From positions 3,549,501-3,613,500 of the forward strand of contig NZ_CP080442.1 of the NCBI RefSeq assembly GCF_019597925.1: a stretch of DNA of 64,000 nt, given 5' to 3'. This document shows, piece after piece, positions 8,323 to 16,128 of this stretch (position 1 is the first letter of the stretch; every line of letters starts with the position of its first letter). The DNA comes from [Clostridium] scindens (GTDB taxonomy: Bacteria; Bacillota; Clostridia; Lachnospirales; Lachnospiraceae). Under the pieces are notes generated by a model. That model saw only the letters and a program-made list of their open reading frames with translations, was not told where the DNA came from and did not search any database. The position numbers were made by a program, and so were the translations under genes.

Positions 8323-9339
8323 CTATTTGTCCTGGCAGTCCACGATCACCTTGATCGTGCCGCACGATTCATCCGCGATCATGTCGAATACCTTCTCGCT
8401 GTCTTTTAGCGGTACCACATGGGTCACTACCTGCTCCAGCTGTTCTTCCAGGAGCCTGGATAACTCCACCGCCTCCTTGAATTCTTCTCTGGTGTAGACC
8501 CTGGTTCCAACAATATGCTGCTCCTTGAAATTCACGTCCCGAAGCATGACCTCATGAGGCGCTTTATGTACCGATACGATGCAGATATTGCCGCTTACCC
8601 TTGTAATATCCGTCATCTGCATGGCAGCTGCGGCCGCGCCGCTGCATTCGAAGAGGGTATCGCATCCTTCCCCGTCCGTGGCATCTTTTACGACTTGTTC
8701 CAGGTCTTCCTTGGCTGCGTTCACCGGAATCAGGCCGAACGCCCTTGCCTGATCCAGTCTTTTTGCAGCCACATCCGAGATAAATACCTTGGAAGCGCCT
8801 GCAAACTTCAGCACGATTCCTGTCAGCATGCCGATGGGACCCGCTCCGATCACGACGCAGGTGTCCATCGCCTTAAAGCCGGATTGGTGGATCGCTCTTA
8901 CGATCACCGCCAAAGGCTCGATGACTGCCGCCGCCTTATCGCTGACCCCATCCGGAACCTTGTACAGCACGTCCTCATCCACATAGATCCGTTCGCATAC
9001 GCCGCCGTCCTTATCAATGCCGATCAGTCCCAGGGTATTGCATACATGCTCGTTCCCTGTCCTGCAGGCTCTGCATTGTCCGCAGGATAGCAGCGGAAAC
9101 GGTACTACCCGGTCGCCTTTCTTGAACTTCTGTCCGTCTTCTGCCACAATCCCCAGAAATTCATGCCCGAAAACCAGCGGCGCCTTGGCTCTGGGATGCG
9201 TCCCAAGATAGATTCCAATATCAGATCCGCATATTCCACAGTACTTTATATCCAGTTTTACCGCGCCTTCCTTCTTCTTTGGCTCTTTTACATCCTCCAG
9301 CACGGCCTTTTTGGCTCCTTCATACACTAATGCTTTCAT
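8323..9339 (-). CDS. Zinc-dependent medium-chain alcohol dehydrogenase (sorbitol/idonate/threonine dehydrogenase type)
   Basis: A 338-aa NAD(P)-dependent enzyme; the start at 9339 has GGAGG just upstream. Catalytic-zinc residues Cys37 and His59-Glu60 (GHE) are present, as are the four structural-zinc cysteines 86, 89, 92 and 100. A Rossmann VIGAGPIGML motif follows. It is the first gene after the regulated promoter at 9398-9426, so it probably carries out the first oxidation step, for example of L-idonate or a polyol. The substrate is inferred from neighbours only. Confidence 0.87.
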   Translation of the reverse strand: MKALVYEGAKKAVLEDVKEPKKKEGAVKLDIKYCGICGSDIGIYLGTHPRAKAPLVFGHEFLGIVAEDGQKFKKGDRVVPFPLLSCGQCRACRTGNEHVCNTLGLIGIDKDGGVCERIYVDEDVLYKVPDGVSDKAAAVIEPLAVIVRAIHQSGFKAMDTCVVIGAGPIGMLTGIVLKFAGASKVFISDVAAKRLDQARAFGLIPVNAAKEDLEQVVKDATDGEGCDTLFECSGAAAAAMQMTDITRVSGNICIVSVHKAPHEVMLRDVNFKEQHIVGTRVYTREEFKEAVELSRLLEEQLEQVVTHVVPLKDSEKVFDMIADESCGTIKVIVDCQDK

Positions 9340-9393
9340 AATTTCCTCCATGAACTTTAGATTTTTTTCTTTCTAAAAAAGATTTTTTCTGTA

Positions 9394-9450
9394 TCTAATT
9401 ATATATTTTATTGTCAATCGCGTCAATCAGCCAATTCTCCTATAATTAGA
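9394..9450 (-). promoter_or_regulatory. Promoter of the sugar-acid operon with paired operator-like motifs
   Basis: The minus-strand promoter is TTGACG (9426-9421), 17 bp, TATAAT (9403-9398). The 10-mer TCTAATTATA at 9394-9403 overlaps the -10 box, and its exact inverse lies at 9441-9450 just upstream of the -35 box. This is a good layout for a repressor, probably the GntR protein encoded at 9557-10264. Confidence 0.75.
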
Positions 9451-9496
9451 CAAGTAAATTTGTGCAATATTACAACAGCCCATCAGACAGCAGCAA

Positions 9497-9543
9497 AAAA
9501 ACCGGCGGAAAACGCAATTTGCTTCTTGCGTCTTCCGCCGGTT
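9497..9543 (-). terminator. Intrinsic terminator of the permease-GntR operon
   Basis: The 18-nt arms 9500-9517 and 9526-9543 pair almost perfectly around an 8-nt loop, followed by a T-run on the minus strand. It starts 13 bp after the regulator's stop codon. Confidence 0.9.
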
Positions 9544-9556
9544 CTGTACTTCGTTA

Positions 9557-10264
9557 TTACAGCATCTTATCAATCTTAATGATCATGCTGATCGCCTTTA
9601 CCGCATTATTAATATGCTCTTTCAGGCATTCCCTGAGCCGCTCTTCATCCTCGTCAAAGATTGCCTGGATAATCTTCCTGTGTTCTTCCACTCCTGCAAA
9701 ATCTTTCTCCTTAGATTGTTTCCGGAAAATATAATTGCTGTATATGAAAGGATTCACGCTATGGTATAATTCTACCAGTTTCCTGTTCCCCGAGCATTTC
9801 AGATACAATTCATGGAATTTGGCGTCATGGATATAATTTTCCATATATTTTTCTACCGTATTCTCATTCTCATACTTCTTCATGATCTCATAATGCTCAT
9901 TCACATTATTCTCAAGCGCTTCCCTGAGCGTATTGTTCGTATGTACGGCCTCGATGATCTCCTTGGTATAATAAAGATCCATCATCAGCCTCAGGCTGAA
10001 TATTTCCTTAGCCTCTTCCTCGTCTATCGACTTTATCTTCATTCCATGGCGGGGGAAATTCTCCACGATCTGCTCGGACAGAAGCCGGTTTAAGGCTATC
10101 TTTACCGGCGTCTCGCTGGTCCCATACCTGGCCGCCAGTTCTTTTACATTGATCTTCTGTCCTGGCCTTAACTCATGGGCAATAATATCCCTGCGTATAT
10201 TTCTGCATATGGTATCAACCATGGTTTCTTTCGTCTCTTGCTCTTTCGACTTCTTTTCGTTCAT
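9557..10264 (-). CDS. GntR-family transcriptional regulator, FadR/FCD subfamily
   Basis: A 235-aa regulator. The start at 10264 has GGAGGAGT upstream. Residues about 12-80 form the winged helix-turn-helix (GQKINVKELAARYGTSETPVKIALNRL). The remainder is an all-helical FCD effector domain with the typical Asp/His ligand positions (YIHDAKFHELYL). FCD regulators commonly sense sugar acids or other carboxylates. It is the second gene of an operon with the NCS2 permease (16-nt gap). Its probable target is the promoter at 9394-9450. Confidence 0.88.
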   Translation of the reverse strand: MNEKKSKEQETKETMVDTICRNIRRDIIAHELRPGQKINVKELAARYGTSETPVKIALNRLLSEQIVENFPRHGMKIKSIDEEEAKEIFSLRLMMDLYYTKEIIEAVHTNNTLREALENNVNEHYEIMKKYENENTVEKYMENYIHDAKFHELYLKCSGNRKLVELYHSVNPFIYSNYIFRKQSKEKDFAGVEEHRKIIQAIFDEDEERLRECLKEHINNAVKAISMIIKIDKML

Positions 10265-10280
10265 AACACTCCTCCAGATC

Positions 10281-11543
10281 TTACGCCTCTTCCCTGTCAT
10301 TCGTTAATTTTAATTTGTCAAGGATATAGAATACCAGGCTCAGCGCCATTCCTACTACGCAGGCCAGCACCATGCCTGTCAGCTGAATATTTCCAAACTT
10401 CACCGAGATTCCGGACAGTCCGGTTACAAATACCACGCTTGTCAGCGTCAGGTTCCTGGAACGTCCATAGTCCACCTTGGAATCCACCAGGATACGGATG
10501 CCAGATGCGCCAATCATACCGTACAGGAGGAAGGATATGCCCCCGATGACAGGCCCCGGGATCGTCTGGATCAAAGTAGAAAGCTTCCCTACGAAGGAAC
10601 AGATAATGGAAAGGACGGCAGCGCCTGCGATCACCCTTACGCTATATACCTTGGTGACAGCCATCACCCCAATATTCTCGCCGTAAGTCGTGGTGGGCAC
10701 GGAGCCGATACATCCGGATATCATGGTAGAAAGGTTGTCCCCCAGCAAAGACCGGTGAAGTCCCGGATCTTTCAGAAGATCCCGCCCTACAATCTTGCTT
10801 GTTACCACCTGATGTCCAATGTGTTCCGATGTAATCACCAGCAGTACCGGAAGGATGATCAGGATTGCCTCCATGCTGAACTTCGGCATCTGAAAATTGG
10901 GCATGGCAAAGATGGATGCCTTGGACACTTCCGTAAAATCAACGATGCCGCAGCAAAGCGCAGCCACATACCCCGCGATGACCGCAATCAGTATCGGTAT
11001 CACAGAAAGGAAGCCGCGGAAAAGGATGTTGCCGAATATCGCCACTCCCAGCGTCACCACAAATACGATCACGTTCTTTGGATCCACCGTCTTCTCCAGC
11101 AGTCCCGCGTTGCTGGCGGCGCTCCCGGACAATTCCAGCCCGATCAGCGCAACGACCGGTCCCATAGCGGCCGGAGGCAGCACCACGTCAATCCAGTCGG
11201 AGCCGAACTTATAGATGATCAGCGCAAGGAGGCAGCCGCAGAATCCCACGGCGACAAATCCGCCCAGCGCGTACGGATATCCCATCTCGCTGATAACGAT
11301 TCCCGCTGGCGCAAGAAAGGCAAAACTGGAACCTAGGTAAGCCGGCGCCCTTCCCTTCGTGATCAAGATGAACAGCAACGTTCCCACGCCATTCATGAAC
11401 AGCACGATGGCCGGGCTGATTCCAAACAGGAACGGCACCAGCACGGATGCCCCGAACATGGCAAACATATGCTGGATGCTTAACGGAACCAGCAGCCGGA
11501 AAGGAACCTTGTCCTCTATCTGGATGATTTTTCGACTTTCCAT
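10281..11543 (-). CDS. NCS2-family nucleobase permease (uracil/xanthine type)
   Basis: A 420-aa polytopic membrane protein with about 12-14 hydrophobic segments. It belongs to the UraA/PbuX family by its start (PFRLLVPLSIQHMFAMFGASVLVPFLFG), the central PPAAMGPVVALIGLELS and the QTIPGPVIGGISFLLYG region. It imports a nucleobase with protons. Uracil is more likely than xanthine from overall resemblance, but the specificity residue was not checked. Its coupling to a GntR/FCD regulator rather than pyr genes is unusual. Confidence 0.88.
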   Translation of the reverse strand: MESRKIIQIEDKVPFRLLVPLSIQHMFAMFGASVLVPFLFGISPAIVLFMNGVGTLLFILITKGRAPAYLGSSFAFLAPAGIVISEMGYPYALGGFVAVGFCGCLLALIIYKFGSDWIDVVLPPAAMGPVVALIGLELSGSAASNAGLLEKTVDPKNVIVFVVTLGVAIFGNILFRGFLSVIPILIAVIAGYVAALCCGIVDFTEVSKASIFAMPNFQMPKFSMEAILIILPVLLVITSEHIGHQVVTSKIVGRDLLKDPGLHRSLLGDNLSTMISGCIGSVPTTTYGENIGVMAVTKVYSVRVIAGAAVLSIICSFVGKLSTLIQTIPGPVIGGISFLLYGMIGASGIRILVDSKVDYGRSRNLTLTSVVFVTGLSGISVKFGNIQLTGMVLACVVGMALSLVFYILDKLKLTNDREEA

Positions 11544-11608
11544 TTTATTTCCTCCTCTTGTTCTTCACTCTCAAAACCTACATTCTTCTATATTTTATCA
11601 TAAGGAAG

Positions 11609-11655
11609 TGGGGAATGGAATTAGGAATTTAGGGGAATTGGGGGAATTGGGAGGA
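11609..11655 (+). repeat. G-rich tract with potential quadruplex
   Basis: Four G-runs of 3-5 (starting at 11610, 11632, 11640 and 11649) are spaced by GAATT-type linkers, with three GGGGAATT-like units. It sits at the edge of the structured repeat and upstream of the permease gene. No coding potential is seen. Confidence 0.4.
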
Positions 11656-11897
11656 TTGGCGAACCGCCTGAGGGGAGGGGGCGTGGTTTGCTCCGATGCT
11701 TTGGCGCCTCCATCTCTTGCACGGATACGTAAGGCTGCCAGAGAGTCGCCGATAGCGGCTCTTCTCTGGCAGTCTAACGTATCCGGCAAGGATATTCCGG
11801 ACGCCGCCGCTTACCCTGCGCAAGCCACGCCCCCTCCCCTCAGGCTCCCGGCAATTTGCTGGCAATTCCGACGTCAGTGCGGGCGATAAGGTACGCC
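11653..11897 (+). repeat. Nested-palindrome element, left copy
   Basis: About 245 bp. An outer GC-rich stem pairs 11667-11690 with 11821-11844. A separate apical hairpin pairs 11722-11744 with 11763-11785 (21 of 23 positions). Conserved blocks lie at 11688-11701 (TTGCTCCGATGCTT) and 11843-11855 (GGCTCCCGGCAAT). The same architecture recurs inverted at 12008-12248 with different stem sequences. No protein-coding evidence is seen. It could be a structured RNA or a palindromic mobile repeat. Confidence 0.75.
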
Positions 11898-12007
11898 TTT
11901 TGGCAGGATATATTATATAATATCCACTTTTAGAAATTATTCCCCCGGATTATTGTACATGGATTGTAAACTTTTCTTCCTTTCTCACTAGCGCCCTTTA
12001 TGAAAGT

Positions 12008-12248
12008 GGCGTACCCTATCGCCTGCACTCACCTAAGAATTACCAGCGTATTGCCGGGAGCCGGGGAAGGGCGGGTGTGGATCGCGCAGGCAAGCGGAGT
12101 CGTCCGAAGGATCCTTCCCCAAACTGTAAGAGTCTGAGGCAGGAGGCCTTAAGCCGACTGTCTCAGACTCTTACAGTTTGGTGGAATAGCCGGAGGCGGC
12201 GAAGCATCGGAGCAATCCGCCCCCGCCCTTCCCCGGCGTCCTCAATCC
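12008..12248 (-). repeat. Nested-palindrome element, right (inverted) copy
   Basis: About 241 bp, homologous to 11653-11897 when read on the minus strand. The outer stem pairs 12060-12075 with 12222-12237 perfectly. The apical hairpin pairs 12119-12138 with 12162-12181 as a perfect 20-bp stem. The two 14- and 13-nt blocks shared with the left copy lie at 12202-12215 and 12050-12062. It begins 13 bp after the xylB stop codon and may also act as that operon's terminator. About 110 bp of AT-richer sequence separates the copies. Confidence 0.75.
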
Positions 12249-12260
12249 GCTAAAATTCTC

Positions 12261-13718
12261 TTAGTACAATTCCTTCACCGTAGGATATATCCGCCTAAAC
12301 TTCTGATACCTTTCCTCATATTTTGCCACCAGTTCCGGATCCGGCTCTACCGTATCTACTACTTTTACTAGTTTTTTGGCGATCGTCTCCACATCCGGGT
12401 AGGCTTTGCAACCTACTGCCGCCAGCATGGCTGCGCCAAGCGCCGGCCCTTCCTCGCTCTCGATCACATCTACCTTCATGTTCATTACATTTGCGATGAT
12501 CTTCTTCCACAGCGGGCTTTTTGCCCCGCCTCCGCAGATCTTCGTGCGCTCGATCTGGATGCCAAGACTTCTTGCAACTTCCAGGGAATCCCGAAGCCCG
12601 AATGTAACCCCTTCCAGCACGGCCTGGGTCATATCCTCCCTTGTGGTATCCATGGACATGCCGATGAACATCGCGCGGGCATCCGGGTTATTATGCGGAG
12701 AACGCTCTCCCATCAGGTAAGGAAGGTAGAATACGTGATTCTCCCCAAGCCTGGTAATGCCCGACTGTTCTGCGGCAAAGTCCTTGGACTTTAAGATTTC
12801 CTCGCTCCACCATTTGTTGCAGGCGGCCGCGCTCAGCATACAGCCCATCAGATGGTAATTGCCGTCCGCGTGGGCAAAGGAATGCAGTGCATTGTGCTCA
12901 TCCACGCCGAATTTCTTGCTGGAGATGAAGATGGTCCCTGAGGTTCCAAGGGAAATATTGCATCTTCCTTCTCCCACCGTGCCTGTTCCGACGGCTGCCG
13001 CCGCATTGTCCCCGGCGCCTGCGATTACTTTTACCGACTTTGGCAGCCCCAGTTCTTCGGCAATCCCGGGTCTCAGCGTGCCCACCACTTCGTAACTTTC
13101 GTGCAGCGTAGGCAGCTGTGCTTCTGTAATGCCGCAGATATCCAGCATTTCCCCGGACCAGCATCTGTTCTTTACATCCATCAGCAGCATCCCTGACGCG
13201 TCGGATACATCCGTGCAGAAAGAGCCGGACAGCTTGTAGGCCAGATAGTCCTTGGGAAGCATGATTTTGCTGATTTTCCCAAAATTCTCCGGCTCATGCT
13301 TCTTCATCCAGAGGATCTTCGGCGCGGTAAATCCCGCAAATGCAATGTTCGCCGTATATGCGGACAGCCGTTCCTTGCCGATCGTCTGATTCAGGTAATC
13401 CGTCTCTTCCCCTGTTCGTCCGTCATTCCACAGTATCGCCGGGCGGATAACATTATCATCCTTATCCAGCGCCACCAGCCCATGCATCTGTCCGCCGAAG
13501 CTGATGCCTGCGACCTCTTCTTTGTCACACTCTGCGGTCAGTTCCCGGATCCCTTCCATGGACTGTTCGAACCAGTCCTGCGGCCTCTGCTCCGACCAGC
13601 CCGGGTGCGGGAAGAACAAGGGATATTCTTTGGAAACGATATTGCGTATTTTGCCTTCTTCATCCATCAGCAGCAGTTTTACCGCTGAAGTTCCCAGATC
13701 CACTCCTATATATAGCAT
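12261..13718 (-). CDS. xylB: Xylulokinase
   Basis: Phosphorylates D-xylulose to xylulose 5-phosphate with ATP. It is 485 aa, typical of XylB. Asp7 lies in the first phosphate loop (GVDLGTSAVK). The xylulose-binding GGQMHG motif (75-80) and catalytic Asp237 (GAGDNAAAAVG) are present, as is a C-terminal CGGGAKSPLW adenine-site loop. Start at 13718 with AAGGAGG. It is the last gene of an operon with a sugar isomerase and a DUF4867 protein, which suggests that the isomerase product is a pentulose. Confidence 0.93.
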   Translation of the reverse strand: MLYIGVDLGTSAVKLLLMDEEGKIRNIVSKEYPLFFPHPGWSEQRPQDWFEQSMEGIRELTAECDKEEVAGISFGGQMHGLVALDKDDNVIRPAILWNDGRTGEETDYLNQTIGKERLSAYTANIAFAGFTAPKILWMKKHEPENFGKISKIMLPKDYLAYKLSGSFCTDVSDASGMLLMDVKNRCWSGEMLDICGITEAQLPTLHESYEVVGTLRPGIAEELGLPKSVKVIAGAGDNAAAAVGTGTVGEGRCNISLGTSGTIFISSKKFGVDEHNALHSFAHADGNYHLMGCMLSAAACNKWWSEEILKSKDFAAEQSGITRLGENHVFYLPYLMGERSPHNNPDARAMFIGMSMDTTREDMTQAVLEGVTFGLRDSLEVARSLGIQIERTKICGGGAKSPLWKKIIANVMNMKVDVIESEEGPALGAAMLAAVGCKAYPDVETIAKKLVKVVDTVEPDPELVAKYEERYQKFRRIYPTVKELY

Positions 13719-13813
13719 CTTTTTTCCTCCTTTTATTCCATTTCAACTCTGTTTCTGCTCATAATCTTGCACATACGGCTTTCTATGCCATTCTATCCGC
13801 CATTCCTTCCGTC

Positions 13814-15304
13814 TTACCGCCAGGGATTTTCCGTCGGATATCTGACGGTGGCAGGCTGATTATAGCCAATCTCTTCCACCGGCACGCCGATATACTTGAA
13901 CACCTCGAACAAGGCCTTTCCGTGGTGGCCGAACGCAACAGCGCCATGGTGCGGATATCCTCCTTCGATCAATACGTGGCGGTAGAACCTTCCCATCTCG
14001 GGAATTGCAAATACTCCAATTCCGCCAAAGGAGCGGGTTGCGACAGGCAGCACCTCTCCGTGGGCAATGTAGGCTCTCAGACGGCTGTCCGCAGTACTCT
14101 GCAGCCGGAAGAAGGTAATGTCTCCCGGAATGATATCTCCTTCCAGTGTTCCCTGCGTCACCTCCTGTGGAAGCGCCCTTGCCATGATCTTCTGATACTT
14201 CATCTCACAGAATGCCAGTTTGGATGAGGCCGTATTGCCGCAGTGGAATCCCATGAACGTATCCTGTCTGGTATAATTGAATCTGCCCTTGATATCCTCT
14301 TCAAACATATCTTCCGGCACGGAATTGTTGATGTCAAGCAGGGTTACCGTATCGCCGCTCACGACAGTTCCGATGAATTCGCTCAGCGCTCCGTAGATAT
14401 CCACCTCGCAGGATACCGGAATGCCCTGGGCGGTCAGGCGGCTGTTCACGTAACAAGGCACGAAGCCGAACTGGGTCTGGAACGCTGGCCAGCACTTGCC
14501 AGCGATCGCTACGTATTTGCGGTATCCCTTATGTTCCTCTACCCAGTCTTTCAGCGTCAGTTCGTACTGTGCCAGTTTCGCAAGAATCTCCGGCTTCTTA
14601 TTGCCCTCTCCCAATTCCTCTTCCATCTCCCTGACAATGCCGGGAATCCGCTCATCCTCGTCATGCCTATGGAAGGCCTCGAACAGATCCAGCTCCGAAT
14701 TCTCCTCGATCTCCACCCCCAGATTATACAGCTGCTTGATGGGGGCATTGCAGGCAAGGAAATTCAGAGGCCTTGGCCCGAAACTGATGATCTTCAGATT
14801 GCTCAATCCTATGATAGCCCGGGCAATGGGCAGGAATTCATGAATCATATCCGCACATTCTCCTGCGTCCCCCACCGGATATTCCGGTATGTAAGCGTTT
14901 ATGTTCCGCAGTTTCAGGTTATAGCTGGCATTGAGCATTCCGCAATAGGCATCTCCGCGGCCATCCAGCAAACTGCTGCCCGTCTCCTCTGCTGCTGCCA
15001 GGAACATCTTTGGCCCGTCAAAATGCTTTGCAAGCAGGGTCTCCGCTATCTCCGGCCCGAAGTTGCCAAGATAGACCGCCAATGCATTGCATCCGGCTTT
15101 CTGTATATCCTCCAGTGCCTGCACCATATGGATCTCGCTCTCTACAATACAGATCGGACATTCATAGATTCCTTCCTCCCCGTATTTTTCTTGATAGGCC
15201 TTCATCAGATTCTCTCTTCTCGTCACGGACAGACTCTCCGGGAAGCAGTCGCGGCTGACAGCCACAACCCCAATCTTCACTTCTGGCATGTTACTCATAA
15301 TCAT
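13814..15304 (-). CDS. L-fucose/L-arabinose isomerase-family protein
   Basis: A 496-aa metal-dependent aldose-ketose isomerase of the FucI/AraA fold. The C-terminal half keeps candidate metal ligands: Glu in CEVDIYG, Asp in TLLDINN and His in GFHCGNT. Two ATGs are possible: 15304 (4 nt from AAGGAGG) and 15298 (10 nt). Its place between a DUF4867 gene and xylB suggests isomerisation of a pentose to a pentulose. The family is broad and the substrate (xylose, arabinose, fucose or other) is not determined. Confidence 0.82.
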   Translation of the reverse strand: MIMSNMPEVKIGVVAVSRDCFPESLSVTRRENLMKAYQEKYGEEGIYECPICIVESEIHMVQALEDIQKAGCNALAVYLGNFGPEIAETLLAKHFDGPKMFLAAAEETGSSLLDGRGDAYCGMLNASYNLKLRNINAYIPEYPVGDAGECADMIHEFLPIARAIIGLSNLKIISFGPRPLNFLACNAPIKQLYNLGVEIEENSELDLFEAFHRHDEDERIPGIVREMEEELGEGNKKPEILAKLAQYELTLKDWVEEHKGYRKYVAIAGKCWPAFQTQFGFVPCYVNSRLTAQGIPVSCEVDIYGALSEFIGTVVSGDTVTLLDINNSVPEDMFEEDIKGRFNYTRQDTFMGFHCGNTASSKLAFCEMKYQKIMARALPQEVTQGTLEGDIIPGDITFFRLQSTADSRLRAYIAHGEVLPVATRSFGGIGVFAIPEMGRFYRHVLIEGGYPHHGAVAFGHHGKALFEVFKYIGVPVEEIGYNQPATVRYPTENPWR

Positions 15305-15334
15305 TGTACCTCCTTCTCCTATTTCGTCAAGTAA

Positions 15335-15952
15335 TTATAGCGTAATATTTTCTCCTTTTAACCCGCAGAAAGCGCCTTCGATCGCGGCCTCCTTATGGGC
15401 GATCAGCCATTTGTTCCTGGCCGCCAGAAGCCGGTCCTCTCCATCCTTTCCAGGCTTAAAGCCCAGGTCTGTATTGGTATCTTTCGGCAGTACGATGACG
15501 CATCTAAACCCATTTCCCTGCGCTGTACAAGGCGCATAATGAAGCGTCGTGGCATATAGTTCCACCGCCGTCCCGGCCGGAACATAATATGCCTGCGCCC
15601 TTTCCGTATCATAGGTGTAATCCGCCTCTATATCCTGCTGCCGTCCCAGAAGCAGAATCAGATCGCTGGCCGCAATGTCTATCTCCGAGGAACGATGGTA
15701 CTCCAGCGCATTCAGCTTATGATTATTGCCATTGCAATAGCCAATCTGGATGGGCAGGCCTCCGTATGCCCGCTCTTTCAGTTTCGCCGCCACAGGCAGC
15801 CCTTCCAGTTCCTCCACGGACGCCATATAGATGACGCCGTCATCTGGTACCGGCGTGTGTCCCATCTCTTTTAGCATCCGGTCAAAGCCATAACCTTTCA
15901 GCACCTTTCCATATACTCCAAAAGACGGATCTGTAACCTTGCGAATCTCCAT
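15335..15952 (-). CDS. DUF4867-family protein of unknown function
   Basis: A 205-aa cytosolic protein that I recognise as DUF4867, a small cupin-like family found near sugar genes in Clostridia. It has no signal peptide or membrane segment. The region GYCNGNNHKLNALEYHRSSE (about 91-110) contains two histidines and a glutamate that could bind metal in a cupin fold, and YVPAGTAVELYATTLHYAPC follows. It is first in the DUF4867-isomerase-xylB operon, 30 bp before the isomerase. A role as sugar epimerase, mutarotase or accessory isomerase is possible but unproven. Confidence 0.7.
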   Translation of the reverse strand: MEIRKVTDPSFGVYGKVLKGYGFDRMLKEMGHTPVPDDGVIYMASVEELEGLPVAAKLKERAYGGLPIQIGYCNGNNHKLNALEYHRSSEIDIAASDLILLLGRQQDIEADYTYDTERAQAYYVPAGTAVELYATTLHYAPCTAQGNGFRCVIVLPKDTNTDLGFKPGKDGEDRLLAARNKWLIAHKEAAIEGAFCGLKGENITL

Positions 15953-15990
15953 GTTTTCTTCCTCCTTTTGCCTTCGTTTGCTATAAGGTC

Positions 15991-15996
15991 ATTATA
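15991..15996 (-). promoter_or_regulatory. -10 box of the DUF4867-isomerase-xylB operon
   Basis: A perfect TATAAT on the minus strand with no recognisable -35 hexamer at 16-18 bp. That pattern is typical of activator-dependent promoters, fitting control by the AraC protein encoded just upstream. Confidence 0.5.
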
Positions 15997-16085
15997 TCAA
16001 CTTATTCTTTCTGCCTCGACCAATTATTCGCCCTGTTTATGGCAAATTCTTGCCTTTTTGTTCAAAAGGGGACAGGGCAGATGCC

Positions 16086-16128
16086 AAGTGGGGACGTAAC
16101 ACTTTTGAAAAGTGTTACGTCCCCACTT
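16086..16128. repeat. Perfect 43-bp palindrome, REP/RAYT-type repeat
   Basis: The 21-nt arms 16086-16106 and 16108-16128 are exact inverse copies around a single G. The core contains GGGGACGTAACACTTTT. Flanking GGGGAC copies (16067-16073 and the inverse at 16131-16136) extend the unit. I recall similar palindromes as dispersed repeats in Firmicutes genomes. It overlaps the stop codon of the araC-type gene and may double as its terminator. Confidence 0.75.

Noticed and set aside
11359..11889. Open frames running into the palindromic island on both strands (also 11629-11865 minus)
   Set aside because: They exist because the GC-rich repeats lack stop codons. The translations are repetitive, and the two element copies do not share a conserved reading frame.
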